Origin: Nocardioides halotolerans DSM 19273
GTDB taxonomy: Bacteria; Actinomycetota; Actinomycetes; Propionibacteriales; Nocardioidaceae
Direction of reading: 5' to 3'
Assembly: GCF_000422805.1 (NCBI RefSeq)
Contig: NZ_AUGT01000028.1
Span: forward strand, 1 to 64,000
DNA: 64,000 nt
In this document: piece after piece, positions 1-9,815 of the stretch
How the letters are laid out: every line of letters starts with the position of its first letter
Numbering within the stretch: the stretch's first letter is position 1
Translations under genes and position numbers: made by a program
Notes under the pieces: generated by a model
Databases searched by the model: none
Told to the model about the DNA's origin: nothing
What the model saw: only the letters and a program-made list of their open reading frames with translations

Positions 1-20
1 CCGCAGCGCGGGCACCTGCG

Positions 21-2540
21 TCAGCTCGACGGCACCCACGTCGACAGCACCGACGCCACCTCCGCGCGCCGCATCGGCTTGGTGAGGTAGTCGTCCATCC
101 CGGCCGCGAGGCAGCGACCGCGCTCCTCCTCGCTGGCGGTGGCCGTCATCGCGATGATCGGGGTGTGCCGGCTCTCGCCCTCGAGGCGCCGGATCTCGGC
201 GGTGGCGGCGTAGCCGTCCATCTGCGGCATCTGCACGTCCATCAGGATCGCGTGGAACTGCGACGCCACGGCCGCGGCCACGCCATGGACCCCGTCGTCG
301 GCGACCTCGACCGCGTAGCCGAGGTTGCGCAGCATCCCGGCCGCGACGAGCTGGTTGACCTCGTTGTCGTCGACGACGAGCACCCGCTGCCCGCTGGACG
401 CCGCAGCCGTCGGCTCGTGGTGCGCGCGGACCGGTGCGTCCGCCACGACCTGCTCCAGCGTGCTGCGCAGGCGTGACATCAGCACCGGCTTGGTGAGCGC
501 GGTCGCGATGTCCGCGGCCGCCGCCTCGGCCCTGCTGATCTCGGGCCCCGAGGTCATGAGGACCAGCCGGGTGCCGGCGATGCCTGGGGTGGCGGAGATC
601 CGCCGGGCCAGCTCGAGGCCGTCGAGGTCGGGCATGCACAGGTCGAGCACGGCGAGGTCGTACGCCGACCCGCCCTCCCTCGCGGCGACGAGCCGGGCCA
701 AACCGGCGAGGGCGCCGTCGACGACGTCGACCTTCACTCCCCAGTGGGCGAGCTGGTCGTGCAGGATCGTGCGGTTCGTGGCGTTGTCGTCGACCACGAG
801 CACCCGGAGCCCGGCGAGGGCGGCGGCGGTCCGCGGCGCGGTGACCACCTCCGGGTCGCGCGCCGGGGCCAGGGGCACCGTGAACCAGAACGTGCTGCCC
901 CGCCCCGGCTCGCTGTCGACGCCGATCTCGCCGCCCATCGCGTCCACGAGCTGGCGCGAGATCGCCAGCCCGAGCCCGGTGCCGCCGTAGCGGCGGGTGG
1001 TGGAGGAGTCGGCCTGCGAGAAGGTCTCGAAGATCCGGGTCGCGTCCTCGGGGGACACGCCGATGCCGGTGTCGGAGACCTCGAAGCGGACCGCGAGGCG
1101 CTCGCCGTCGCCGTCGGCCAGCCACGCCCGGACCACCACCTCGCCCTCGGCGGTGAACTTCACGGCGTTGCCGGCGAGGTTGAACAGCACCTGGCGGATG
1201 CGGACCGGGTCGCCCCGCAGCGCGGGCGGCAGGTCGGGGGAGCAGTAGGCGAGCAGCTCGAGGTCCTTGGAGCGGGCCGGCTCGCTGACGACCTCGGCGA
1301 CCCCCTCCACGAGCGCGACGAGGTCGAAGTCGACCGTCTCGAGGTCGAGGTGCCCGGACTCGATCTTGGAGAAGTCCAGGATCTGGTTGATGACGCCGAG
1401 CAGCGCGTGCCCGGCGCCGCGCACGCCCTCGGCGTACTGGCGCTGCTGCGAGTCGAGCTGGGTGGTGAGGAGCAGGTCGTTGAGCCCGATCACGCCGTTC
1501 ATGGGGGTGCGGATCTCGTGGCTCATGGTGGCGAGGAACGTCGACTTGGCCCGCGACGCCTCCAGCGCCGCGTCGCGGGCGAGCGCCACCTCGCCGCGGG
1601 CCCGCGCCTCCGAGCTGAGCAGCCGCGCCATCCGGACGAACGTGACCGCGATCAGGATCAGCATGCCCGCGACCCCGTCGATCGGGTGGATCTCCTGGTC
1701 GCGGGCGTAGATCACGACGAGCAGCACCGGTGGCACCAGGAGCGGGAGGATCGCCAGCCCGAGCTGTCCGAGCGCCGGGCGGGAGTGCTCGCGCTCCGGC
1801 TCGGGGGCCACGGCGGCGGGACGCCGCCACACCGAGGTGGCTATCAGCATGCCGCCGAGCATCCAGCCCACGTCGAGCAGCGCCGACACGCGCTCGGAGA
1901 CGAGGAACAGGAGGTAGCCGAGGTCGGAGACGAGCCAGCAGCCGACGCCGACGGCGAAGCGGAAGCCCAGCCGGGCGCGGTGCCGGCGCACCGACAGCAC
2001 ACGGAGCACGAGTGCCAGCAGCACGGCGTCCGCGACCGGGTAGCCGGCGAGCACGGCACGCGTCGTCGCCGACACCGACGAGTCGGTGACGATGCCGTGC
2101 ACCGCCACGCTCCAGAGCACCAGGACGCTGACGACCACCACGGTCAGCGCGTCGATGGCCGCGTCGAGGTCGAGGCGCCGCGTGTCCTCGCGGTCGGTCA
2201 GGACGATCACCAGCATCGCGGCCCCGAGCCCGAGGTAGCCGGCGTAGTAGGGGACGTCGGCCAGCGACACGTCGGGCTCGAGCCCTGCCCACTTGTAGAC
2301 CAGCCAGATCACGTCGCCGAGCGCCGACGCCGTGAGTCCCGCGCTGACCAGGAAGGCGATCCGGCGGCGTCCGGGCGCGCGCCAGGCGCCGAGCCAGGCC
2401 ACGGCCGGCCCGGCGATGATCGCGGCGAGGTACGTCGCGTCCCCGAACGGGCCGGTCGGGCGCAGGAGATGCGCGACCACCAGCACCGCTGTTGCCGTCC
2501 ACAGGAGCACGACCCCGAGGGGTGCGCGCGCTCGACCCAC
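21..2540 (-). CDS. Hybrid sensor histidine kinase with two receiver domains
   Basis: Membrane-bound hybrid kinase of 839 aa. The N-terminal ~305 residues hold about nine hydrophobic segments in an unrecognised membrane sensor module. They are followed by a HisKA region with the H-box MSHEIRTPMNG (phospho-His near residue 341), an HATPase domain with DTGIGV and GGTGLGL motifs, and two C-terminal receiver domains, each starting LVVDDN. Receiver 1 carries the acceptor Asp in VLDLCMPDLDG and receiver 2 in LMDVQMPQMDG; both keep the KP lysine. There is no Hpt domain and no DNA-binding output, so the partner lies elsewhere. The GTG start is fixed by a strong AGGAGGTGA Shine-Dalgarno at 2547-2555. 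It is divergent from dnaK. BarA-like by architecture only; the signal is unknown. Confidence 0.9.
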   Translation of the reverse strand: MGRARAPLGVVLLWTATAVLVVAHLLRPTGPFGDATYLAAIIAGPAVAWLGAWRAPGRRRIAFLVSAGLTASALGDVIWLVYKWAGLEPDVSLADVPYYAGYLGLGAAMLVIVLTDREDTRRLDLDAAIDALTVVVVSVLVLWSVAVHGIVTDSSVSATTRAVLAGYPVADAVLLALVLRVLSVRRHRARLGFRFAVGVGCWLVSDLGYLLFLVSERVSALLDVGWMLGGMLIATSVWRRPAAVAPEPEREHSRPALGQLGLAILPLLVPPVLLVVIYARDQEIHPIDGVAGMLILIAVTFVRMARLLSSEARARGEVALARDAALEASRAKSTFLATMSHEIRTPMNGVIGLNDLLLTTQLDSQQRQYAEGVRGAGHALLGVINQILDFSKIESGHLDLETVDFDLVALVEGVAEVVSEPARSKDLELLAYCSPDLPPALRGDPVRIRQVLFNLAGNAVKFTAEGEVVVRAWLADGDGERLAVRFEVSDTGIGVSPEDATRIFETFSQADSSTTRRYGGTGLGLAISRQLVDAMGGEIGVDSEPGRGSTFWFTVPLAPARDPEVVTAPRTAAALAGLRVLVVDDNATNRTILHDQLAHWGVKVDVVDGALAGLARLVAAREGGSAYDLAVLDLCMPDLDGLELARRISATPGIAGTRLVLMTSGPEISRAEAAAADIATALTKPVLMSRLRSTLEQVVADAPVRAHHEPTAAASSGQRVLVVDDNEVNQLVAAGMLRNLGYAVEVADDGVHGVAAAVASQFHAILMDVQMPQMDGYAATAEIRRLEGESRHTPIIAMTATASEEERGRCLAAGMDDYLTKPMRRAEVASVLSTWVPSS

Positions 2541-2649
2541 TCGGTCACCTCCTGTTCACCGAGATGGTAGACGCCGCGCGCGCCCGTCGAGGGCGATTCG
2601 CCGAGTCCGGCCCCGGCGTCGGGAGTCGAGAGATCTTCTCCCCGGGTTC

Positions 2650-2678
2650 GGGAACATCCACGCGACCGAGTAGCGTTG
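2650..2678 (+). promoter_or_regulatory. ECF-type (SigH/SigR-like) promoter of dnaK operon
   Basis: GGGAACA at 2650-2656 and CGTTG at 2674-2678 are 17 nt apart (GGAAC-N19-GTT). This matches the GGAAY/GTT promoters used by stress ECF sigma factors of the SigH/SigR group, which are known to drive dnaK and clpB in other actinobacteria. Transcription would begin near 2684, just upstream of the HspR operator. Sequence match only. Confidence 0.6.
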
Positions 2679-2734
2679 AGCCCAGTGAGCAAAGTTGAGT
2701 CACATGGACTCAACTCACATTCCCCGGACTCAAG
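2675..2734 (+). promoter_or_regulatory. HspR operator (HAIR) of dnaK with outer half-sites
   Basis: The inner site GTTGAGT-N7-ACTCAAC at 2694-2714 is a perfect inverted repeat matching the HAIR consensus CTTGAGT-N7-ACTCAAG except for the outermost base pair. Two more half-sites, GTTGAGC at 2675-2681 and ACTCAAG at 2728-2734, flank it almost symmetrically. The left one overlaps the promoter -10 element and the right one overlaps the dnaK Shine-Dalgarno. HspR, encoded by the fourth gene of the operon, is the expected repressor. Confidence 0.9.
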
Positions 2735-2745
2735 GAGCAACAACC

Positions 2746-4644
2746 ATGGCACGAGCGGTCGGTATCGACCTCGGCACGACGAACAGCGTCGTCGCCGTCC
2801 TCGAGGGTGGCGAGCCCACCGTCATCGCGAACGCCGAGGGCGCCCGGACCACTCCCTCGGTCGTCGCCTTCGCCAAGAACGGCGAGGTCCTCGTCGGCGA
2901 GGTCGCCAAGCGCCAGGCCGTGACCAACGTCGACCGGACCATCCGCTCGGTGAAGCGGCACATGGGCGGCGACTGGAAGGTCACGATCGACGACAAGACC
3001 TTCACCCCCCAGCAGATCAGCGCGTTCGTCCTCCAGAAGCTGAAGCGCGACGCCGAGGCCTACCTCGGCGAGACGGTGACCGACGCGGTGATCACCGTGC
3101 CGGCGTACTTCTCCGACGCGCAGCGCCAGGCGACCAAGGAGGCGGGCGAGATCGCCGGCCTCAACGTCCAGCGCATCGTCAACGAGCCGACCGCGGCCGC
3201 GCTCGCCTACGGCCTCGACAAGGGCGACGGCGACCAGACCATCCTGGTCTTCGACCTCGGTGGCGGCACCTTCGACGTCTCGCTGCTCGAGGTGGGCAAG
3301 GACGACGACGGCTTCTCGACGATCGAGGTCAAGGCGACCTCGGGCGACAACGAGCTCGGCGGTGACGACTGGGACCAGCGGATCGTCGACTGGATGGTCA
3401 AGAAGTTCAAGGACAACAACGGCGTCGACCTCTCGCAGGACAAGATCGCCAAGCAGCGCCTCCAGGAGTCGGCCGAGAAGGCCAAGATCGAGCTGTCGGC
3501 GTCCAGCGAGACCACGGTGCACCTGCCCTACATCACCCACGGTGAGTCCGGCCCGCTGCACTTCGAGGAGAAGCTGACCCGCGCGGAGTTCCAGAAGATG
3601 ACCGCCGACCTCCTCGACCGCACGCGCGAGCCGTTCAAGGCCGTCCTCAAGGACGGCGGCGTCGCGATCGCCGACATCGACCACGTGGTCCTGGTCGGCG
3701 GCTCGACCCGCATGCCCGCGGTGACCGACCTGGTCAAGGAGCTGCTCAACGGCAAGGAGCCCAACAAGGGCGTCAACCCCGACGAGGTCGTCGCGGTGGG
3801 TGCGGCGCTGCAGGCCGGCGTGCTCAAGGGCGAGGTCAAGGACGTCCTCCTGCTCGACGTGACCCCACTGTCGCTGGGCATCGAGACCAAGGGCGGCGTG
3901 ATGACCACCCTCATCGAGCGCAACACCACGATCCCGGCCAAGCGCTCGGAGATCTTCACGACCGCTGACGACAACCAGCCGTCGGTCGAGATCAAGGTGG
4001 CCCAGGGCGAGCGGCCCATGTGGTCGCAGAACCAGCCGCTCGGCAACTTCGAGCTGACCGGCCTCCCGCCGGCGCCTCGCGGCGTGCCGAAGATCGAGGT
4101 GACCTTCGACATCGACGCCAACGGCATCGTGCAGGTCCACGCCAAGGACCAGGCCTCGGGCAAGGAGCAGTCGATGACGATCACCGGCGGCTCGGCGCTG
4201 GGCAAGGACGAGATCGACCGGATGGTCAAGGAGGCCGAGCAGTACGCCGCCGACGACGCCGCGCGCCGCGAGGCCGTCGAGAGCCGCAACCAGGCGGACC
4301 AGCTCGTCTACACGACCGAGAAGTTCCTGTCCGAGAACGCCGACAAGGTGCCCGACGACGTGAAGACCGAGGTCCAGGCCGACGTCGACGCGCTCAAGGC
4401 GACGCTGGAGAACACCGAGGCGACCGCCGAGGAGATCCAGTCCGGCGTCACCAAGCTGGGTGAGTCGAGCCAGAAGATGGGCGCGGCGATGTACGCCGCG
4501 GCCGAGGCCGACTCCGCGGCGGCGGGCGGCAGCACCGGCGCGACCGGTGAGTCCGACGACGACGTCGTCGACGCCGAGATCGTCGACGAGCCCGCCGACG
4601 ACAGCCAGGCCGCAGGCGACGGTGCCGAGGGCGAGACCAAGTGA
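2746..4644 (+). CDS. dnaK: Chaperone protein DnaK (Hsp70)
   Basis: Hsp70 ATPase chaperone of 632 aa, a standard length; cytosolic, works with GrpE and DnaJ. The nucleotide-binding domain begins [11 protein letters not shown] and contains [17 protein letters not shown] (near 118-134), the phosphate-2 motif [11 protein letters not shown] and the adenosine motif [10 protein letters not shown]. The interdomain linker is [15 protein letters not shown] (near 365), followed by the substrate-binding domain and an acidic Asp/Glu-rich tail. The ATG at 2746 is chosen over an upstream in-frame ATG at 2704, because 2704 lies inside the HAIR operator and AAGGAG at 2732-2737 sits 8 nt before 2746. First gene of the dnaK-grpE-dnaJ-hspR operon; controlled by HspR and probably an ECF sigma factor. 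Confidence 0.98.
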   Translation: MARAVGIDLGTTNSVVAVLEGGEPTVIANAEGARTTPSVVAFAKNGEVLVGEVAKRQAVTNVDRTIRSVKRHMGGDWKVTIDDKTFTPQQISAFVLQKLKRDAEAYLGETVTDAVITVPAYFSDAQRQATKEAGEIAGLNVQRIVNEPTAAALAYGLDKGDGDQTILVFDLGGGTFDVSLLEVGKDDDGFSTIEVKATSGDNELGGDDWDQRIVDWMVKKFKDNNGVDLSQDKIAKQRLQESAEKAKIELSASSETTVHLPYITHGESGPLHFEEKLTRAEFQKMTADLLDRTREPFKAVLKDGGVAIADIDHVVLVGGSTRMPAVTDLVKELLNGKEPNKGVNPDEVVAVGAALQAGVLKGEVKDVLLLDVTPLSLGIETKGGVMTTLIERNTTIPAKRSEIFTTADDNQPSVEIKVAQGERPMWSQNQPLGNFELTGLPPAPRGVPKIEVTFDIDANGIVQVHAKDQASGKEQSMTITGGSALGKDEIDRMVKEAEQYAADDAARREAVESRNQADQLVYTTEKFLSENADKVPDDVKTEVQADVDALKATLENTEATAEEIQSGVTKLGESSQKMGAAMYAAAEADSAAAGGSTGATGESDDDVVDAEIVDEPADDSQAAGDGAEGETK

Positions 4645-5342
4645 CGGACACGCCCCGCGAGGACGTGACCGGGGAGGAGCCCGTCCAGGCGGACGGCTCC
4701 TTCCCGGCGTCCCCGGAAGACCCGATGGCAGCCGAGACCGACGTCGGCCTCGAGGAGGCTGTCGCGACCGGCGACGTGCGGATCGACGAGCTCGAGGCCC
4801 AGCTGGCCGAGCGGACGCTCGACCTGCAGCGGCTGCAGGCCGAGTACGTCAACTACAAGCGCCGCGTCGACCGCGACCGCGAGCAGGTGTTGCAGAACGC
4901 CACCTACTCCGCGCTGGCGCCGATCACCGAGGTGATGGACACCATCGACCGGGCGCGCGAGCACGGCGAGCTGGAGGGCGGCTTCAAGGCCGTCGCCGAG
5001 CAGCTCGAGCGGATCCTCGCCGGCGTCGGTCTGGTGAAGTTCGGAGCGGTCGGCGACGCGTTCGACCCGACGATCCACGAGGCGCTCAGCCACATCGGCG
5101 AGGACCCCGACGTCACGGTGACCACCTGCAAGGTGATCGCCAAGGCGGGCTACCGGATCGGCGACCGCGTCGTGCGGGCCGCACAGGTCCTGGTCGTCGA
5201 CCCGGCGGCGGACGGCCCGGCGACTGCCACCGAGCCTGCCGACGCGGCCCAGCCCGCCGAGGCCGCCGCGACGGCGGAGAACGCCGACCCGGCTGCGGCC
5301 GACGTACCCCGCGAGGACCAGCAGGACCAGCCGGACCAGTAG
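4641..5342 (+). CDS. grpE: Nucleotide exchange factor GrpE
   Basis: DnaK co-chaperone that releases ADP; 233 aa. A long acidic N-terminal tail precedes the dimerising helix (near 45-75, [20 protein letters not shown] followed by VNYKRR). The four-helix bundle and beta wing follow, with the family motif [15 protein letters not shown]. The C-terminal ~60 residues are a low-complexity Ala/Pro/Asp tail, longer than in E. coli GrpE but common in actinobacteria. The GTG start overlaps the dnaK stop (GTGA), so translation is coupled. Second gene of the heat-shock operon. Confidence 0.96.
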   Translation: MTDTPREDVTGEEPVQADGSFPASPEDPMAAETDVGLEEAVATGDVRIDELEAQLAERTLDLQRLQAEYVNYKRRVDRDREQVLQNATYSALAPITEVMDTIDRAREHGELEGGFKAVAEQLERILAGVGLVKFGAVGDAFDPTIHEALSHIGEDPDVTVTTCKVIAKAGYRIGDRVVRAAQVLVVDPAADGPATATEPADAAQPAEAAATAENADPAAADVPREDQQDQPDQ

Positions 5343-5375
5343 CACCAGCACGAGCAACAGGAGGGAGGTGCGCGC

Positions 5376-6557
5376 ATGGCCACCACCGAGGGCTTCCGGG
5401 CCGACTGGGCCCAGAAGGACTTCTACGCCGAGCTCGGCGTGAAGAAGGATGCGACCGCCGCGGAGATCAAGAAGGCCTACCGCAAGCTCGCGCGCGCCAA
5501 CCACCCCGACTCCAACCCGGGCGACACGGCCAAGCACGACAAGTTCAAGTCGGTCGCGGAGGCCTACGACGTCGTCGGTGACCCCGAGAAGCGCAAGAAG
5601 TACGACGAGATGCGGGAGCTCTACGGCTCCGGGGGGTTCCGTGGTGGCTTCGGGGGCGGCGGCGGAGCCGGCGGCGGGTTCAACCTCGACGACCTGCTGC
5701 GCGACCGTGGCGGCGCCAGCGGCGGGATCGGCGACATGTTCGGCGACCTGTTCGGCGGCTTCGGCCGCGGCCGGACCCAGGCGCCGACCCGGCCCCACAA
5801 GGGCGCCGACGTCGAGACGACCGCGACCATCGGTTTCACCGACGCGATCGACGGCGTCACGATCTCGCTGCGCCTCACCTCCGACGCGCCCTGCCCCGAC
5901 TGCAACGGCACCGGCGGCAAGCCGGGCACGCGGCCGCACATCTGCCCGGAGTGCGAGGGCGCCGGCTTCGTGGTCAACGGCGCGGGCGGCGGGTTCTCGC
6001 TCCAGGAGACGTGCCCGAAGTGCGGTGGCCGCCAGCTCGTCTACGACGAGGCGTGCCCGACCTGCCACGGCAGCGGTCGTGGCATGTCCGCGCGCAGCAT
6101 CCAGGCGCGCATCCCCGCGGGGGTGAAGGACGGCCAGCGCATCCGCCTCAAGGGGAAGGGCTCCGCCGGCGTCAACGGCGGCCCGGCCGGCGACCTCTAC
6201 GTCACCGTGAAGGTCGCGTCCCACCCGCTGTTCGGCCGCAAGGGCGACAACCTGACCCTCGACGTCCCCATCTCCTTCGACGAGGCCGCGCTCGGGGCCG
6301 AGATCAAGATCCCGACCTTGGGCGGCAGCCCGGTGACCGTGAAGGTGCCAGCCGGCACCCCCAACGGCCGCACCTTCCGGGTCCGCGGCAAGGGCTCGCG
6401 CAAGAAGGACGGCACCCGGGGCGACCTGCTCGCGACCGTGCAGGTCCAGGTGCCCGGCACGCTCAATGCCGCCGCCCGCGAGGCCGTCGAGGCCTACCGC
6501 GCGGCCGGCAACGAGCCGTCGCTGCGCGCCAACCTCTTCGACGGGTCCGCAACATGA
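5376..6557 (+). CDS. dnaJ: Chaperone protein DnaJ (type I Hsp40)
   Basis: DnaK co-chaperone of 393 aa that delivers substrates and stimulates ATP hydrolysis. The J domain begins after an N-terminal extension typical of actinobacterial DnaJ1 (DFYAELGVKKDATAAEIKKA) and carries HPD (HPDSNPGD). A Gly/Phe-rich segment (near 85-125) leads to the zinc domain with four CxxCxGxG-type repeats (CPDCNGTG, CPECEGAG, CPKCGG, CPTCHGSG) and then the C-terminal beta domains. A Shine-Dalgarno GGAGG lies just before the ATG at 5376. The stop overlaps the hspR start (ATGA). Confidence 0.97.
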   Translation: MATTEGFRADWAQKDFYAELGVKKDATAAEIKKAYRKLARANHPDSNPGDTAKHDKFKSVAEAYDVVGDPEKRKKYDEMRELYGSGGFRGGFGGGGGAGGGFNLDDLLRDRGGASGGIGDMFGDLFGGFGRGRTQAPTRPHKGADVETTATIGFTDAIDGVTISLRLTSDAPCPDCNGTGGKPGTRPHICPECEGAGFVVNGAGGGFSLQETCPKCGGRQLVYDEACPTCHGSGRGMSARSIQARIPAGVKDGQRIRLKGKGSAGVNGGPAGDLYVTVKVASHPLFGRKGDNLTLDVPISFDEAALGAEIKIPTLGGSPVTVKVPAGTPNGRTFRVRGKGSRKKDGTRGDLLATVQVQVPGTLNAAAREAVEAYRAAGNEPSLRANLFDGSAT

Positions 6558-6985
6558 GCGACCGGCAGCCGTTCTTCGGCGCGCCGTCGCCCGACGCCGC
6601 CGTTTTCGTGATCTCGGTCGCCGCCGAGCTGACCGGGCTGCACCCGCAGACGCTGCGCACCTACGAGCGGATGGGCCTGATCCGGCCCGGCCGCACCGGC
6701 GGCGGCGGGCGCCGCTACTCCGCTCGCGACATCGACCTCCTGCGCGAGATCTCCGAGCTGACCTCGGCGGGCATCGGCATCGAGGGCGTGCGCCGGATCC
6801 TCGAGCTGGAGAACCGCCTCAACGCCCTCGCCGCCCGCAACGAGGAGCTCGTCGCCGAGCTCGACGCGACCCGCGAGGCGCTCCGGCAGGCCGTCGCCGG
6901 GCGGCCGCAGCCCGCTTCCCGCCTGCCCGCCATCCCCACCGAGCACCCGAACCGCGCCGTCGTCGTGTGGCGGCGCCAGCGTTGA
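6554..6985 (+). CDS. hspR: Heat-shock repressor HspR (MerR family)
   Basis: Transcriptional repressor of the dnaK operon and clpB; 143 aa. The MerR helix-turn-helix is clear: ISVAAELTGLHPQTLRTYER, then a wing rich in Gly/Arg (GRTGGGGRRYSARDIDLL). A coiled-coil dimer helix (IEGVRRILELENRLNALAAR) and a short basic tail follow. HspR normally binds HAIR sites with DnaK as co-repressor, forming a feedback loop. The ATG at 6554 overlaps the dnaJ stop; a longer upstream reading in the same frame is just dnaJ read out of frame. The stop codon lies inside the first of three 21-bp tandem repeats. Confidence 0.96.
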   Translation: MSDRQPFFGAPSPDAAVFVISVAAELTGLHPQTLRTYERMGLIRPGRTGGGGRRYSARDIDLLREISELTSAGIGIEGVRRILELENRLNALAARNEELVAELDATREALRQAVAGRPQPASRLPAIPTEHPNRAVVVWRRQR

Positions 6986-7043
6986 GTCGGGACTTCCGCC
7001 GGTTGAATCCGGACTTCCGCCGGTTGAATCCGGACTTCCGCCG
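6981..7043 (+). repeat. Three 21-bp tandem repeats starting at the hspR stop
   Basis: Three consecutive 21-bp units (6981-7001, 7002-7022, 7023-7043) share GTTGARTCSGGACTTCCGCC followed by G. Unit 1 contains the hspR stop codon TGA and the other units also carry TGA. Each begins with GTTGA, resembling half of an HspR site. Confidence 0.95.
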
Positions 7044-7093
7044 GGCTCGACTGGCAGAAGTCACGACTCGAGCGACAGAAGTCCGGACTCAAC
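6981..7093. repeat. Long inverted repeat between hspR and clpB
   Basis: The arm GTTGAGTCGGGACTTC (6981-6996) is complementary at 15 of 16 positions to GAAGTCCGGACTCAAC (7078-7093). The enclosed DNA holds the 21-bp tandem repeats and a degenerate copy (GAAGTCACGACTCGAGC at 7057-7073). It could fold as a large transcript hairpin at the end of the dnaK operon or serve as an array of HspR half-sites. Confidence 0.85.
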
Positions 7094-7102
7094 GACGCCA
7101 GA

Positions 7103-7123
7103 GTTGAGTGGAATGCACTCAAC
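7103..7123 (+). promoter_or_regulatory. HspR operator (HAIR) of clpB
   Basis: GTTGAGT-N7-ACTCAAC is a perfect inverted repeat identical in its arms to the inner dnaK operator. Its 7-nt spacer contains GGAAT, the -35 element of the clpB promoter, so bound HspR would block RNA polymerase directly. Confidence 0.93.
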
Positions 7124-7135
7124 TTTGCCGATGTT
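7110..7135 (+). promoter_or_regulatory. SigH/SigR-like promoter of clpB
   Basis: GGAAT at 7110-7114 and GTT at 7133-7135 are separated by exactly 18 nt, the consensus spacing of SigR/SigH promoters (GGAAT-N18-GTT). The -35 element lies within the HAIR operator. Expected transcription start is near 7142, giving a leader of about 60 nt before clpB. Confidence 0.65.
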
Positions 7136-7205
7136 GGGAAGAATGAGCGGGCGCGACTGCCCGCACACCCCCGATCCGATGTGACGCTCCGCAGGAGACA
7201 GACCC

Positions 7206-9815
7206 ATGAGCCAGTTCGGCGCCGAGAAGTTCACCACCCGCAGCCGCGCGGCGATCGAGGCCGCCCAGCTCGCCGCGACCACGGCCGGCAACACCTCCAC
7301 CGAGCCCGTCCACCTCCTCGTCGCGCTGCTGCGCGACGAGGAGGGCACGGCCGGCACGCTGGTCACCAAGGCCGGGGTCGACCCGCGCGTGCTGCTCGCC
7401 CAGGCCGAGTCCGTCATGACCGCGCTCCCGCGCGCCACCGGCAGCACGGTCCAGCAGCCCGCCGCCTCCGCCGCGACGACGCGCGTGCTCGCTGCCGCGC
7501 TCGACCTCGCGCAGTCGATGAAGGACGAGTACGTCGCCTCCGAGCACCTGCTGATCGCGCTCGCCGGGGTGGAGAGCCCGGCCCAGCAGCTGCTGAAGGA
7601 CGCCGGCCTCACCGAGGCCGGGCTGCGCGAGGGGCTCACCGCCGTGCGCGGCAACCGCCGGGTGACCAGCCCGGACGCCGAGTCGACGTACGAAGCGCTC
7701 GAGAAGTACAGCGTCGACCTGACTCGTGCCGCGGAGGAGGGCCGGCTCGACCCCGTCATCGGCCGCGACGCCGAGATCCGCCGGGTCGTGCAGGTGCTGT
7801 CGCGGCGCACGAAGAACAACCCGGTGCTCATCGGCGAGCCCGGCGTCGGCAAGACCGCCGTCGTCGAGGGGCTCGCGCAGCGCGTGGTCGCCGGTGACGT
7901 GCCCGACTCGCTCAAGGGGCGGCGGGTGCTCTCGCTCGACCTGGCCGCGATGGTCGCGGGCGCGAAGTACCGCGGCGAGTTCGAGGAGCGGCTCAAGGCC
8001 GTGCTCGAGGAAATCAAGGACGCCGGCGGGCAGGTCATCACGTTCATCGACGAGCTGCACACCGTCGTGGGCGCGGGCGCCGGTGGCGACTCCGCGATGG
8101 ACGCCGGCAACATGCTCAAGCCGATGCTCGCCCGCGGCGAGCTGCACATGATCGGCGCCACCACGCTCGACGAGTACCGCGAGCGGATCGAGAAGGACCC
8201 GGCGCTGGAGCGCCGCTTCCAGCAGGTCTTCGTCGGCGAGCCCACCGTCGAGGACACCATCCAGATCCTGCGCGGCATCCAGGAGAAGTACGAAGCCCAC
8301 CACGGCGTCCGCATCACCGACGCCGCCCTCGTGGCCGCGGCGACGCTCTCCGACCGCTACATCACCGGCCGCCAGCTGCCCGACAAGGCGATCGACCTCG
8401 TCGACGAGGCCGCCTCCCGGCTGCGGATGGAGATCGAGTCCTCCCCGGAGGAGATCGACCAGCTCCGCCGCCAGGTCGACCGGCTGAAGATGGAGGAGTT
8501 CGCGCTTGAGAAGGAGTCCGACGACGCCTCGGTCGAGCGGCTCGCCGCCTTGCGCGCCGACCTCGCCGACAAGGAGGAGGAGCTGCGTGGTCTCGAGGCG
8601 CGCTGGGAGCGCGAGAAGACCTCGCTCGAGGGCGAGGGCGAGCTGCGCCGCCAGCTCGACCAGCTGCGCATCGAGGCCGACAAGCTCACCCGTGAGGGCA
8701 ACCTCGAGGCGGCCAGCGAGATCCTCTACGGCCGGATCCCGGCCCTCGAGGAGCAGATCTCCCGGGTCGAGGAGACCGAGCAGTCCGAGCTCGAGCCCCT
8801 GGTCGGCGAGGAGGTCGGCGCCGAGCAGGTCGCCGACGTCGTCGAGGCCTGGACCGGCATCCCTACCGGCCGCCTGCTCGAGGGCGAGACCGCCAAGCTC
8901 CTCCGGATGGAGGAGGTCATCGGCGAGCGGCTGATCGGCCAGCAGGACGCCGTGCGCGCGGTCAGCGACGCCGTACGCCGCTCGCGGGCCGGCATCGCCG
9001 ACCCCAACCGGCCGACCGGGTCCTTCCTCTTCCTCGGCCCGACCGGCACCGGCAAGACGGAGCTCGCGAAGTCGCTCGCCGACTTCCTCTTCGACGACGA
9101 GCGGGCGATCGTGCGCATCGACATGAGCGAGTACTCCGAGAAGCACTCGGTGGCCCGCCTCGTCGGCGCTCCTCCCGGCTACGTCGGCTACGACGAGGGC
9201 GGCCAGCTCACCGAGGCGGTGCGCCGCCGGCCCTACAGCGTGGTGCTGCTCGACGAGGTCGAGAAGGCGCATCCCGAGGTCTTCGACATCCTGCTGCAGG
9301 TCCTCGACGACGGCCGGCTGACCGACGGCCAGGGCCGCACGGTCGACTTCCGCAACACGCTGCTGATCCTGACGAGCAACCTCGGCTCGGCCTACCTGGT
9401 CGACCCGCTCCTCGACCCGGAGAAGAAGAAGGAGTCGGTGCTGGCGACCGTGCGGTCGTCGTTCAAGCCGGAGTTCCTCAACCGGCTCGACGAGATCGTG
9501 GTCTTCGAGGCGCTGACGCAGGCCGAGCTCGCACGCATCGTCGACCTGCAGCTCGCGCTGCTCGGCCAGCGGCTCGCCGTGCGGCGGATCACCATCGAGG
9601 TGACCGACGCCGCCCGGCAGTGGCTCGCCGAGACGGGCTACGACCCGGCGTACGGCGCCCGGCCGCTGCGCCGCCTCATCCAGTCGGCCATCGGCGACCC
9701 GCTCTCCCGCATGCTCATCGGCGGCGAGGTCACCGACGGCGGCTCGGTCACCGTCGACCGCGGCGACGACGGGCTGGTGCTGCGGGCGGAGGCGGTTTCA
9801 CCGGGTACCCGGTGA
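7206..9815 (+). CDS. clpB: ATP-dependent chaperone ClpB
   Basis: Hsp100 disaggregase of 869 aa acting with DnaK/DnaJ/GrpE. Order: N domain with two Clp-N repeats (near 1-145); AAA1 with Walker A GEPGVGKT (near 209); the coiled-coil middle domain (near 410-535) that identifies ClpB rather than ClpC/ClpA; AAA2 with Walker A GPTGTGKT (near 610), Walker [15 protein letters not shown], and a D2-small domain with GARPLRR. The ATG has AGGAG about 8 nt upstream. Regulated by the HAIR/SigR-like promoter. Oddity: the last residues (AVSPGTR) and the TGA stop are encoded by a 24-bp palindromic repeat, so the native C-terminus has been replaced or extended by the element. Confidence 0.97.
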   Translation: MSQFGAEKFTTRSRAAIEAAQLAATTAGNTSTEPVHLLVALLRDEEGTAGTLVTKAGVDPRVLLAQAESVMTALPRATGSTVQQPAASAATTRVLAAALDLAQSMKDEYVASEHLLIALAGVESPAQQLLKDAGLTEAGLREGLTAVRGNRRVTSPDAESTYEALEKYSVDLTRAAEEGRLDPVIGRDAEIRRVVQVLSRRTKNNPVLIGEPGVGKTAVVEGLAQRVVAGDVPDSLKGRRVLSLDLAAMVAGAKYRGEFEERLKAVLEEIKDAGGQVITFIDELHTVVGAGAGGDSAMDAGNMLKPMLARGELHMIGATTLDEYRERIEKDPALERRFQQVFVGEPTVEDTIQILRGIQEKYEAHHGVRITDAALVAAATLSDRYITGRQLPDKAIDLVDEAASRLRMEIESSPEEIDQLRRQVDRLKMEEFALEKESDDASVERLAALRADLADKEEELRGLEARWEREKTSLEGEGELRRQLDQLRIEADKLTREGNLEAASEILYGRIPALEEQISRVEETEQSELEPLVGEEVGAEQVADVVEAWTGIPTGRLLEGETAKLLRMEEVIGERLIGQQDAVRAVSDAVRRSRAGIADPNRPTGSFLFLGPTGTGKTELAKSLADFLFDDERAIVRIDMSEYSEKHSVARLVGAPPGYVGYDEGGQLTEAVRRRPYSVVLLDEVEKAHPEVFDILLQVLDDGRLTDGQGRTVDFRNTLLILTSNLGSAYLVDPLLDPEKKKESVLATVRSSFKPEFLNRLDEIVVFEALTQAELARIVDLQLALLGQRLAVRRITIEVTDAARQWLAETGYDPAYGARPLRRLIQSAIGDPLSRMLIGGEVTDGGSVTVDRGDDGLVLRAEAVSPGTR

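Noticed and set aside
744..2570. 608-codon plus-strand ORF opposite the hybrid kinase
   Set aside because: It is antisense to the kinase, full of His/Gly/Arg low complexity with no domain, as expected for the reverse strand of high-GC genes.
2695..2745. Longer DnaK N-terminus starting upstream of 2746
   Set aside because: The extra codons translate the HAIR operator and Shine-Dalgarno region; homologues start at the ATG giving [10 protein letters not shown].
6981..7043. CRISPR-like array at the 21-bp repeats
   Set aside because: Units are directly adjacent without spacers and no cas genes are near.
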